A stretch of 20,933 nucleotides of DNA from CAZCJA01 sp964499015 (GTDB taxonomy: Bacteria > Elusimicrobiota > Elusimicrobia > F11): positions 1 through 20,933 of the forward strand of contig CAZCJA010000040.1 of NCBI GenBank assembly GCA_964499015.1, written 5' to 3'. Made by a program: the position numbers and the translations under genes. Below the pieces are notes generated by a model that was not told the DNA's origin, made no database searches, and saw only the letters and a program-made list of their open reading frames with translations. Each line of letters opens with the position of its first letter. The first letter of the stretch is position 1. Of the stretch, positions 7,248 to 15,080 are shown in pieces.

Positions 7248-8716
7248 GACCCATTGCCGTCCGGCGTGAAATTGGCCGCCAAAACGAACGTTCTGTTTTC
7301 TCCGAGAAAGACCGGTTTGACCGGCTGAAGGTTAAACAGCGCCCGCTCGCTTTTCCGGAAAACGGCGACCATGCGCCGGTCCGAATTCCATAACGGCCAA
7401 AACTTTTCCTCAGCCCAAAACAGGTCGGCGGACAAGACGTCGTCGGAGGCCAATTCCCCCTGGTAGTCAACCACGGGAATCGGTTCTTTCAGAATGAACG
7501 GAAAACTGTGCGGGATGGACCGGAAGGAAACAATATACGCGGCGTTGGCGCGCGCCGCTTTTTCTGCCAAATCCCGGGCGGAATAGTCGCGCGCATAGGA
7601 CGGAACGAGATAAAGAATAATAAGGCAGACGCCCATCGAGGCGGCGCCAATGAGTTGAAGAGTCTTCGCGCCGTTCTTTTTGCCGGCCAGATATAACCCC
7701 GTCAGGGCGGCGGCCGCCGGAAAAGCCGGCAGCACATACGGAATCAATTTTGAATGTGAGAAAGAAAAGAACGCGATAACAACCAGCAGCCAAAGCGCAA
7801 AGAATATTTCATCGGGCCGTCGGCGCAGTTCCGCGGTGTCAAAGACGATCAGCTTGCGGACGGCGGCGAAAAAATACGGCGTCCACGGCAGCAGGCCCAA
7901 CAGGAAGACCGGGACAAAATAGAGGAATGAACCGGGGCGGTTCGCTGCATCGGTGAAATAGCGAAGCAAATGTTCGCGAACGAAAAATATCTTCAAAAAG
8001 CCGGGATGCCGTATTTCCATAAGAACAAACCAAGGCAGGCTAACGACGAAGAAAAATATGGCGCCCATGGAAAAGAGCACCGGCCATAGGCGCTTCCCTC
8101 CTCCCATAAGCCCCGTCCACGCGACCACGATGATGGCCGGAAGCACGAGGCCAATTAGGCCTTTCGCCAAGAAGGCTATGGACACGCCGAGCCAAATTTT
8201 AAAAATGTCGAGGGTTTTGTGAGGGGCGCCGTTTTCCGTTATTAAAACGTCCCGGAACGAGAGCAGTGCCAACGTCAAACCAAAGGTGAGGATGTGATCC
8301 GTTATATTGACTCGTGCCAAAGAAAAGGGAAGCAGCGCGGAGAGATAGACGACGGCCGCGCACAAACCGGCATCCTGACCGGCTCGTTTTAAGGAAAGGA
8401 TTAAAAAGACCGCAATCCCAAGCGCCGCGAGTCGCGTCGGAAAGCGGGCCGCAAAAGGCGTCTCCCCCATAACGCGGAACGACAGCGCGTTCAGCCAGTA
8501 AAGCAGAGGCGGTTTTTCGAAGTAGTTCGAACCGTTAAGGCGCGGCGTTAAAAAATCTCCGGTGGCCGCCATCTGTTGCGGAATTTCCGCATAACGGGCT
8601 TCATCAGGATCAAACAGCCATGAACCTGGAAATTCAACGAACAGCAAAACGGCAAAGAAGCAAAAAAGCAAAAGCAGGCTTTTTGGCAATCGTGACAGGC
8701 CCGACGATTTCTCCAT
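7244..8716 (-). CDS. arnT: ArnT-like undecaprenyl-phosphate sugar transferase (GT83 family), second copy
   Basis: ArnT moves 4-amino-4-deoxy-L-arabinose (L-Ara4N) from undecaprenyl phosphate to lipid A at the outer face of the inner membrane. The 490-residue product has a dozen or so hydrophobic spans. The first periplasmic loop reads FDPDEARYAEIPQQM, then GDFLTPRLNG and YFEKPPLLYW, the acidic and substrate-loop motifs of ArnT. A soluble C-terminal part follows from about residue 380. It starts a two-gene unit with the Omp85 gene. There is no ribosome binding site; a -10-like CATACT lies only 6 nt before the ATG, suggesting a leaderless transcript. The other ArnT copy is at 10834-12210, so the two may differ in acceptor or donor; substrate identity is inferred. 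Confidence 0.85.
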   Translation of the reverse strand: MEKSSGLSRLPKSLLLLFCFFAVLLFVEFPGSWLFDPDEARYAEIPQQMAATGDFLTPRLNGSNYFEKPPLLYWLNALSFRVMGETPFAARFPTRLAALGIAVFLILSLKRAGQDAGLCAAVVYLSALLPFSLARVNITDHILTFGLTLALLSFRDVLITENGAPHKTLDIFKIWLGVSIAFLAKGLIGLVLPAIIVVAWTGLMGGGKRLWPVLFSMGAIFFFVVSLPWFVLMEIRHPGFLKIFFVREHLLRYFTDAANRPGSFLYFVPVFLLGLLPWTPYFFAAVRKLIVFDTAELRRRPDEIFFALWLLVVIAFFSFSHSKLIPYVLPAFPAAAALTGLYLAGKKNGAKTLQLIGAASMGVCLIILYLVPSYARDYSARDLAEKAARANAAYIVSFRSIPHSFPFILKEPIPVVDYQGELASDDVLSADLFWAEEKFWPLWNSDRRMVAVFRKSERALFNLQPVKPVFLGENRTFVLAANFTPDGNGS

Positions 8717-8722
8717 AATCCA

Positions 8723-8776
8723 AGTATGGAAGGCGAGTCTTAATGCAGGTTTAAAGGTGGATTAAAGGTTTTTAAG
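8723..8776 (-). promoter_or_regulatory. Four-repeat TTAA operator and leaderless promoter of arnT-omp85
   Basis: TTAA cores lie at 8740-8743, 8751-8754, 8762-8765 and 8772-8775, spaced 11, 11 and 10 bp, inside flanks such as CTTAAA, CTTTAAT and ATTAAG on the minus strand. A -10-like CATACT is at 8723-8728. The -35 position holds AACCTG, a poor match, so an activator is probably needed. The same layout occurs before arnB. Direct repeats with 11-bp phasing over the -35 are typical for OmpR/PhoB-type regulators, and the TTAA core resembles the PmrA box. The most likely binder is the response regulator at 10145-10822. The outermost repeat overlaps the stop codon of the kinase gene. Confidence 0.75.
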
Positions 8777-10148
8777 ACAAGGGCAGGGTGAGCGTGAACA
8801 CAGATCCCTGCGAAAACACGCTCTGAACGGTAATGGTGCCGTTGTGGGCTTCGGCAATGGCCCGGACAATGGACAGCCCCAGTCCCGTTCCTCCGGCCTC
8901 GCGGGAGCGGGCCTTGTCGACCCGGTAAAAACGCTCAAAAATCTTCTCTTGGTCGTCCGGCATGATGCCTAAGCCCGTGTCTTTCACCGAAATAGACAAT
9001 GACTTGTCGTTTTTTTCGGCCGAGATAATGACCTCTCCCCCCGGTTTGTTGTAGCGAATCGCGTTTTCAATCAGATTGATCAGAAGTTGATGGATTTTGG
9101 CCTCGTCAAAGACGGCTTTTCCCGATGGCACTTGTCCCAGGCGTATGGTCACGCTCTTTTCGGCGTTCAGCGCTTCGGCTTCGTCAAACACGTTTTTCAA
9201 AAACGAACCGATGTCCACCTCGGTTTTTTCCAGTTTCATCCCGCCCGCGTCGGCGCGGGCCAGCGACAGAAGGTCCCATACCAATTCGCTTAAGCGCTCC
9301 GATTCATTGTGAACGGTGTTAAGAATGCTTTCGTGCTCTTCGAGCGATCTTTTTTTGCGCATCGCGACTTCCACGGTTCCGCGCAGCCCTGTGAGCGGAA
9401 TGCGCAGTTCATGCGATGCGTCCGCAATAAAACGTTTGGTTTGGCTGATCGTATGCTCGATGCGCGCCAATAAATCGTTCAAGGTTTTCGTCAGTCGATG
9501 AAGTTCATCGGGCGGCCCGTCGTACGTCAGGCGCTCTTCAAGTCTGTCCGAGTTAATCAGGGCCGCACGCGCGCGAATTTTCTCCACCGGCAAGAGCGCG
9601 CTTTTCGACAAAAAGAACCCGGCAATAATGGCCGCGACCAAAACCAGGAATGAGCCGATATTGATGTAATAAACGAAGTGATTGAGAATCCATTCGTTGT
9701 CGTCCATGGAATTGGCGATGCGCACAAAGTGCGGTTTTTCTCCGGGCGGCGTAAAAGCATGCGTGTAGATTTGGTGCGAAACATCATTGATCAGGAGCTC
9801 ATCCCATACGGGGCCGTTCAAACTTTCAACAAGAGAGCCGGAATCGATCGGCCATTGCGCTTCGGTCACTCTGCCACCCGTGATCAGGAGCTTTCCATTT
9901 TCATCAAAAACGCGAATAAGCAGGCGGAATTCGTCGCTTTCGTCGGGCATATCTTGAACTTCATCTCGCCAATTCGGTTTGATCAAGTTGGCGACCAGCA
10001 CCCCCATGTCGTGGAGCGAGTCTTCCTTCAATTTTTGCTCCAGGCCGGCTTTAAGAAGCACGTAAACAACGCCGGTAAAGAGCACGAGCAGTGCGGCAAA
10101 AACAAAGGTAAAGCCCAGAGTCAGGCGTGCGCGAATGGAAAGCTTCAC
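8772..10148 (-). CDS. Sensor histidine kinase (PmrB/PhoQ-like), partner of the adjacent regulator
   Basis: The 458-residue inner membrane kinase senses an outside signal and phosphorylates the response regulator encoded just before it. Membrane spans are at about 9-32 and 161-181, with a periplasmic domain of some 128 residues between them. A HAMP linker follows (about 185-231), then the H-box ASHELRIPL with phosphorylated His246, the N-box LINLIENAIRYN, and the ATP-lid motifs DTGLGI, FERFYRV and GGTGLGLSIV. The H-box has Ile where Thr is usual. The periplasmic part holds an acidic cluster at 62-73 (seven Asp/Glu in twelve residues), recalling the acidic patch of PhoQ; a role in sensing cations or cationic peptides is inference. 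The gene overlaps the regulator by 4 bp (ATGA). Confidence 0.93.
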   Translation of the reverse strand: MKLSIRARLTLGFTFVFAALLVLFTGVVYVLLKAGLEQKLKEDSLHDMGVLVANLIKPNWRDEVQDMPDESDEFRLLIRVFDENGKLLITGGRVTEAQWPIDSGSLVESLNGPVWDELLINDVSHQIYTHAFTPPGEKPHFVRIANSMDDNEWILNHFVYYINIGSFLVLVAAIIAGFFLSKSALLPVEKIRARAALINSDRLEERLTYDGPPDELHRLTKTLNDLLARIEHTISQTKRFIADASHELRIPLTGLRGTVEVAMRKKRSLEEHESILNTVHNESERLSELVWDLLSLARADAGGMKLEKTEVDIGSFLKNVFDEAEALNAEKSVTIRLGQVPSGKAVFDEAKIHQLLINLIENAIRYNKPGGEVIISAEKNDKSLSISVKDTGLGIMPDDQEKIFERFYRVDKARSREAGGTGLGLSIVRAIAEAHNGTITVQSVFSQGSVFTLTLPLS

Positions 10149-10822
10149 GCGTCGGGTTCCTCAAAAACATAACCGCGGTTGCGGATGGTGCGGATCCATT
10201 CCTGGCCGGTGAGTTTGCGCAGTTTGCGGCGCAGAAAATTGATGTAGACGTCGATGATGTTTGTGCCGGCCTGAAAGTCATAACCCCATACGGATTCGAT
10301 GATCATCGTCCGGCTCAAGACGTGCCCTTTGCGTTTCATGAAATGCTGCAGAAGAGCAAACTCGCGGCTCGTGAGGTCCAGTTCTTTGTTTTTATACGTT
10401 ACTTTATGACGCACCAGATCCACTTCCAGGCCGGCCACCTCGATCGTGGGCTGGGCCTCTCCGCTTTTGCGCCGCGTCACGGCCCGTATGCGGGCCAGGA
10501 GTTCGCTAAACGCAAAGGGTTTGACCAGATAGTCGTCGGCCCCTTGATCGAGGCCGGCGATGCGGTCTTCCAGGGAATCTTTGGCGGTGAGCATGATAAT
10601 GGGTAAAGATGCGCCATTCTGGCGAAGCTTTTGACAAACCTGAGTGCCTTCCATCTTGGGCAGCATAAGATCGAGGATCAATAATTCGAAATCACCGGAG
10701 GCGGCGAGATCGAAACCGGATTTTCCGTCGGCGGCTTGGGAAACGACATGACCTTCCTCGCGCAGACCTTTGGCGACAAAATTGGAAATTGTCTTATCGT
10801 CTTCAACGATGAGGACTTTCAT
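10145..10822 (-). CDS. OmpR/PhoB-family response regulator
   Basis: The 225-residue product has a receiver domain (acidic pocket D8/D9, phosphoacceptor D51, T79, K101-P102) and a C-terminal winged-helix DNA-binding domain that ends in the usual IRTIRNRGYVFE segment. It follows the first arnT after 11 bp, has an AAGGA ribosome binding site, and overlaps the kinase gene by 4 bp. As it sits inside the arnB operon, and an operator of the type its family binds lies before that operon, positive autoregulation is likely. By analogy with PmrA it would turn on L-Ara4N addition; the name pmrA is not assigned because orthology cannot be shown from sequence reading alone. Confidence 0.95.
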   Translation of the reverse strand: MKVLIVEDDKTISNFVAKGLREEGHVVSQAADGKSGFDLAASGDFELLILDLMLPKMEGTQVCQKLRQNGASLPIIMLTAKDSLEDRIAGLDQGADDYLVKPFAFSELLARIRAVTRRKSGEAQPTIEVAGLEVDLVRHKVTYKNKELDLTSREFALLQHFMKRKGHVLSRTMIIESVWGYDFQAGTNIIDVYINFLRRKLRKLTGQEWIRTIRNRGYVFEEPDA

Positions 10823-10833
10823 GCCGCTTCCTT

Positions 10834-12210
10834 CTAGTGATAGGCGTAGACGCGATAGGAGCGCGTTTTTTTGTCCGGCCTGTGCTCGTAAATAAGCCGG
10901 GCATCTTTTGGTAAGTAATTTTTGATCTCATCTATTTTATTGCGATTTACGACCACGCAAAGGGGTTTTGTCCCCATTTCACGCATCAACGTTTCGAACT
11001 GCGCAGTACCTTTCGGATTTATAAGCGGGCCCTCCAAATAAAAGCCAAATACGCCGCGCTCCATTTCGCTCAAGTTATAGCCAATAATCTCGCCATTTCC
11101 GTTGTTTTTTATCGCGTCGCAAATGGGCACAAACGATTTGTCCCGGTCGAGCCGAGGAGCCAGGAAGAAGCTCGACATTCCGATCACGATGGACATGGAA
11201 ACCAAGACAGGTTGCATCCGTTGTCCCAGCGGTATTTCGTCCAGCCAAGCCGCACTGAGCAAGGCGGCGGCCGGAAAAAGCGGCAAAAGATAGATACTGC
11301 GCTTGCTGGAGGAGAGGGTGAAAAACAGGAACAACCCGAGAAACCAAAACAAAAGAAAGCGTACAGGCCGGTTTTCCAGGCGCTTCTCCGGATTTTTAAT
11401 GAGGCCGGCGGCAGCTCCGATAAGCAGCGGACTCCATGGAAGAAAATCGACCGGGAAAGACAAGAAGTAGAAAAACCAGAAGTGTTCCGTGTGGTCGGCC
11501 GATTCGGAGAAAAATCGGGCCCAATGGTTATCGATTAGGAAAATCTTAAGGAACTGGCTCCCCCCTTCTTTCCACAGCCCCCACATCCATGGTCCGGCAA
11601 GTGCGGCAAAAACAAGGACGCCGACGGTCACTGTTTTAACCAGCTCTTTGTTTTTTCTCTCAAACAAAAGGTCCACCGTAACGACGATGCCCGGCAAAAC
11701 AAGGCCCAAAAACCCTTTTGCATAAAAAGCAAGCACCGTCAGGACGGCGAACCCAAAAGTGGACCCAATGACGTGGAAATACAGAGCCCCGGCGATCAGC
11801 GCCGCTAAGGGCACATCCATCATCGCAAAGTGGCTCATGCGAAAATACTGGAAGGAAGTGGCCAATAGGAGGCCGGCGAAAAGCCCCACGCGTTCATTGA
11901 AAAGCCGCTGGCCGATCAAGAAGGTGAATAAAATGCCGAGAATTCCATACAAGGCGGCCGGAAGCCGCGTCGTTCCGGCCGTGACGCGCCCAGTCAACTT
12001 ATAGATGAGCGCGCTTGTCCAATAATACAGCGGCGGTTTTTCCAGGAACGGCTCGCCGTTTAAGGTTGGGACGATGTAGTCGCCGTTACGGTACATCTCG
12101 GCGGCGATTCCGGCGTCCCGGGTTTCATCGGGGTTCCAGAGCGAGTGGTCGAACGTCCAGGTCATGTACAACGGAACGATGATGAGGAGCAGCAGCCACT
12201 TTTTGTTCAT
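10834..12210 (-). CDS. arnT: ArnT-like undecaprenyl-phosphate sugar transferase (GT83 family), first copy
   Basis: This 458-residue membrane protein is the likely L-Ara4N transferase of the main arn operon. After one N-terminal span it shows WNPDETRDAGIAAEM, GDYIVPTLNG and FLEKPPLYYW, the first periplasmic loop motif of ArnT, followed by about ten further spans and a soluble C-terminal tail (from about 360). It is somewhat shorter than E. coli ArnT (550 residues). Its start overlaps the arnD stop by 4 bp (ATGA). Compared with the second copy (7244-8716) it keeps NPDETR in the loop, closer to the E. coli QPDETR, so it is the better candidate for the classic ArnT reaction. The sugar and acceptor are inferred from context. 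Confidence 0.85.
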   Translation of the reverse strand: MNKKWLLLLIIVPLYMTWTFDHSLWNPDETRDAGIAAEMYRNGDYIVPTLNGEPFLEKPPLYYWTSALIYKLTGRVTAGTTRLPAALYGILGILFTFLIGQRLFNERVGLFAGLLLATSFQYFRMSHFAMMDVPLAALIAGALYFHVIGSTFGFAVLTVLAFYAKGFLGLVLPGIVVTVDLLFERKNKELVKTVTVGVLVFAALAGPWMWGLWKEGGSQFLKIFLIDNHWARFFSESADHTEHFWFFYFLSFPVDFLPWSPLLIGAAAGLIKNPEKRLENRPVRFLLFWFLGLFLFFTLSSSKRSIYLLPLFPAAALLSAAWLDEIPLGQRMQPVLVSMSIVIGMSSFFLAPRLDRDKSFVPICDAIKNNGNGEIIGYNLSEMERGVFGFYLEGPLINPKGTAQFETLMREMGTKPLCVVVNRNKIDEIKNYLPKDARLIYEHRPDKKTRSYRVYAYH

Positions 12211-13139
12211 GACACGGGCACGGCGGTTTCTGCGGGAAGGCTGGATGAAACAAGGCCGCCGCGATGCGGGATTTCCATGCGCACGAGCCTGCGCAGCGGG
12301 ATTTTGGCTTTATCGTTTAATTGTTCACGCGCGATGTTCTCAAGAGGAAGGAACCCGACCCCCTCCTGTTTCCAGGCGTCGAGCTGCTGCGCAAAAAGAC
12401 CATGATAGGCCGAGCCTTCCACTTCGGTGTGAATCGTGTGCACCTCGGTCCCTTGGACGGCATCACGATAAAAATGAATGAGTTTTTCCTGATCGTGATA
12501 ATCGGGGGCGGCCAGCATTTCGTCCCAGGTGGGCAAGGTTGTCGGAATCTCCAGCGTTTTATAGCGAGTATTTTCCGCGACGGGATAATGCGGAACGCCG
12601 AGCCGTGTGTTGGATGAATAGAGAAGGTTATATTCGTCCTGAATGCCGAGGGAAACCGGCGTCGAATGCCAACCCGGCGCGGCCATCGACCGGGCTTTTT
12701 TTTCAAAGATGGCGGTGAAAGCCTGATGCGCGCAAAAACATTCTTCTTCAATCTCGCGCTTGTCCATTTTTCCCAATTGATCGTGCCAGCGGACATGGTC
12801 CCAGCCATGAATGCCGATTTCGTGCCCGGCCGTCGCAACCGAACGGATGGTCGTCTTTAAATTTTTTCCGATGAGCGGAGAGGGAAGCAGCGTTCCATAC
12901 AGCATTGTTTTTGGGCCATACAAAGACACCGCGTTGGAGCGGAGCATCTTTTTCAAAAACCCTTTTTGGGTGAACACGCGCCGTATCGCCCGTCCCGAAT
13001 TGTCCGGGCCCAGCGTGAAGAAAAAGCTGGCCTGTATGCCGGCCTTGTCGAAGGCCCGCAGAAGGTTGGGAATGCCGTGTTTTGTCCCCTCATAGGTGTC
13101 GCAATCCACCTTGAGCGCGATGCGGCGCAGCGCCTTCAT
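12207..13139 (-). CDS. arnD: ArnD, undecaprenyl-phosphate 4-formamido-L-arabinose deformylase
   Basis: ArnD removes the formyl group from undecaprenyl-phosphate-linked L-Ara4-formyl-N before ArnT uses the sugar. The 310-residue product is a NodB-fold polysaccharide deacetylase. It has the metal-site segments VDCDTYEGT near the start and HGWDHVRWHD in the middle, plus family stretches close to E. coli ArnD: ASFFFTLGPDNSGR, KMLRSNAVSLYG, LPTWDEM and YTIHAEVEG-like HTIHTEVEGSAYH. It begins 4 bp after the arnA dehydrogenase stop, with no clear ribosome binding site, and overlaps arnT by 4 bp. It has a short Pro/Ser/Ala-rich C-terminal extension compared with E. coli ArnD. Identity is secure. Confidence 0.94.
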   Translation of the reverse strand: MKALRRIALKVDCDTYEGTKHGIPNLLRAFDKAGIQASFFFTLGPDNSGRAIRRVFTQKGFLKKMLRSNAVSLYGPKTMLYGTLLPSPLIGKNLKTTIRSVATAGHEIGIHGWDHVRWHDQLGKMDKREIEEECFCAHQAFTAIFEKKARSMAAPGWHSTPVSLGIQDEYNLLYSSNTRLGVPHYPVAENTRYKTLEIPTTLPTWDEMLAAPDYHDQEKLIHFYRDAVQGTEVHTIHTEVEGSAYHGLFAQQLDAWKQEGVGFLPLENIAREQLNDKAKIPLRRLVRMEIPHRGGLVSSSLPAETAVPVS

Positions 13140-13143
13140 GAGG

Positions 13144-14187
13144 TTAGACCGCGTGCGCGAACAGGGCCGGATTGCGGTTCTTTAGATAGAAATCCAGCGT
13201 TTTACGCAGGGCCTCGTCCATGGACACGCGCGGTTCCCAGCCCAGCTTGTTCTTGGCCATGCGGACCGAGGGTTTGCGGGTCATGATATCTTGGTACCCA
13301 ATGCCGTAGTAGGAGTTGGAGTGAACGGGGATTATTTTCGTGCGTGCGGCCATGTCTTCGTATCCCGGGTATTGGGACACCGCCGCGATTAATTTTTCCG
13401 CCACCTCTTTGATGGAGAAGTCGTTCGCGGGGTTGCCGACGTTGAAAATCTGCCCGTTGGCGCAGTCGTTTTCGTTAAGAAGCATTTTCATTAACGCGTC
13501 CACGCCGTCGGAAATATAGGTGAAGCAGCGGCGCTGCGTTCCCCCGTCGACAAGCTTGATCGGCTGGTTATAGAGAATATTGTGCAGAAACTGCGTCAGC
13601 ACGCGCGACGAGCCTTCTTTCGGCGCGTCCACGTTGTCCAGGTTCGGGCCGATCCAGTTGAACGGCCGGAAAAGAGTAAAACGCAGTCCTTCGTTTTGTC
13701 CGAACGCGTAAATCACGCGGTCCAGCAATTGTTTGGAGCAGGAATAAATCCACCGTTGTTTATGAATGGGCCCGTAAACCATCGACGACACTTCTTCGTC
13801 GAATTCGCCGTCCGGGCACATGCCGTACACTTCGGAGGTGGACGGGAAGATCAGCCGTTTTTTGTACTTCACGCATTGTTTGATAATGCGCAGGTTTTCC
13901 TCAAAATCCAGCTGGAACACTTCCAGCGGGCGTTCCACGTACGCGGCGGGCGTGGCAATGGCGACCAGCGGCAATACCACGTCCGCTTTTTTGACGTGAT
14001 ATTCGGTCCATTCCTTGTTGATGGCGATGTCGCCTTCCAGGTAGCGAAAACGCGGGTTGGGAAGGAACTGCTTAATCTTGTCCGACCCCACGTCGAGTCC
14101 GTAGACCTCCCAGTCCGTTGTGGTGAGAATGCGCTCGGTGAGCGCGTTGCCGATAAATCCGTTAACGCCCAGTATTAATACTTTCAT
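13144..14187 (-). CDS. arnA: ArnA dehydrogenase/decarboxylase domain as a separate protein
   Basis: This NAD-dependent enzyme oxidises and decarboxylates UDP-glucuronic acid to UDP-4-keto-pentose, the first committed step to L-Ara4N. The 347-residue protein aligns with the C-terminal half of E. coli ArnA at a constant offset of 315. The Rossmann motif GVNGFIG is at 7-13; S118, E119 and R304 match the catalytic S433, E434 and R619, and Y148-x3-K152 is the short-chain dehydrogenase pair. In enterobacteria this domain is fused to the formyltransferase in one protein; here the two are encoded by neighbouring genes that overlap by 4 bp (ATGA), formyltransferase first. The order of the two genes equals the domain order of the fusion. 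Confidence 0.95.
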   Translation of the reverse strand: MKVLILGVNGFIGNALTERILTTTDWEVYGLDVGSDKIKQFLPNPRFRYLEGDIAINKEWTEYHVKKADVVLPLVAIATPAAYVERPLEVFQLDFEENLRIIKQCVKYKKRLIFPSTSEVYGMCPDGEFDEEVSSMVYGPIHKQRWIYSCSKQLLDRVIYAFGQNEGLRFTLFRPFNWIGPNLDNVDAPKEGSSRVLTQFLHNILYNQPIKLVDGGTQRRCFTYISDGVDALMKMLLNENDCANGQIFNVGNPANDFSIKEVAEKLIAAVSQYPGYEDMAARTKIIPVHSNSYYGIGYQDIMTRKPSVRMAKNKLGWEPRVSMDEALRKTLDFYLKNRNPALFAHAV

Positions 14188-15080
14188 GATGTTTTCCTCC
14201 CCACGGCCGCATGTCGCTTCAAAAATTCTATTCCACTGATTTCTCTTTCCCCGTCGCGCTGCAGAGAAAGGATCTCCAGTTTTTTTCCATCTCCTGCAGT
14301 GACAACCAAACCGTCGTTATCGATGGGCTGCAAACGAGTTTTCCAAATCGATATTTTCTCGCTCGATATTTTTCCGAAAGCGCCCGGATAGGGATGCGTC
14401 ACCGCCCGCACCAAGTTGTGAATGCGCGCGGCGGGCCAGTCCCAGTCGATTTCGCCGTCTTCCGGGCGGCGGCGGCCAAAATAGGAGGCCTCGCTTTGGT
14501 TTTGCGGCGTGCGCGGTGCGCGGCCCGCTTTAAGATTGTCGATTTGGCGGCTGAGCACCGCGACGGCGGCCTTCGTTACCCGCTCCTGAACCTCGGCGGC
14601 GGTGTCGTCCGGTCCGATGGCGACCGCCTGTTGATCGACGATATCGCCGGCATCGGGCTTCTTAACCATGACGTGCAGCGTGGCCCCTGTTTGTGTTTCC
14701 CCGTTTAAGACGGCCCAATTCACCGGCGCGCGTCCGCGATATTTCGGCAAGTATGAGCCGTGCATGTTGTAGGCCCCCAAGCGGGGCAGGTTCAGCACCG
14801 TTTGCGGGATCATGTTGCGGTAGTAGAACGAGAACATCAGTTCCGGCGATAAGGACGCAAGAAATTCAGCTTCCTTTTTATCTTGGAGGTTTTCCGCAAT
14901 ACGAATTGGAATGGAATGGGCCCGGGCCAATTTGGCCACCGATGGAAACCATAGTTTTTCCCACGGGTTGTCTTGATGCGTGTAGACGCATACGATGTTC
15001 GCCCGGCTTTCAATCAAATAATTTAAGCAGGCATGCCCCACGTCCGAGTAGGCGAACACGACGATGCGCGGCGAGCTCAT
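14184..15080 (-). CDS. arnA: ArnA formyltransferase domain as a separate protein
   Basis: This enzyme transfers a formyl group from 10-formyl-tetrahydrofolate to the 4-amine of UDP-L-Ara4N. The 298-residue product has the length of the isolated N-terminal domain of E. coli ArnA. Catalytic residues N105, H107 and D143 (NMHGSYLPKYRGRAPVNWA and KKPDAGDIV) match N102, H104 and D140 of that enzyme, with the ETQTGATLH stretch between them. The rest is the usual C-terminal methionyl-tRNA-formyltransferase-like domain. Its ATG overlaps the arnC stop by 4 bp and its own stop overlaps the dehydrogenase gene by 4 bp. It could also be described as an arnA-like stand-alone formyltransferase, but position in the operon fixes the role well. 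Confidence 0.93.
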   Translation of the reverse strand: MSSPRIVVFAYSDVGHACLNYLIESRANIVCVYTHQDNPWEKLWFPSVAKLARAHSIPIRIAENLQDKKEAEFLASLSPELMFSFYYRNMIPQTVLNLPRLGAYNMHGSYLPKYRGRAPVNWAVLNGETQTGATLHVMVKKPDAGDIVDQQAVAIGPDDTAAEVQERVTKAAVAVLSRQIDNLKAGRAPRTPQNQSEASYFGRRRPEDGEIDWDWPAARIHNLVRAVTHPYPGAFGKISSEKISIWKTRLQPIDNDGLVVTAGDGKKLEILSLQRDGEREISGIEFLKRHAAVGRKTS

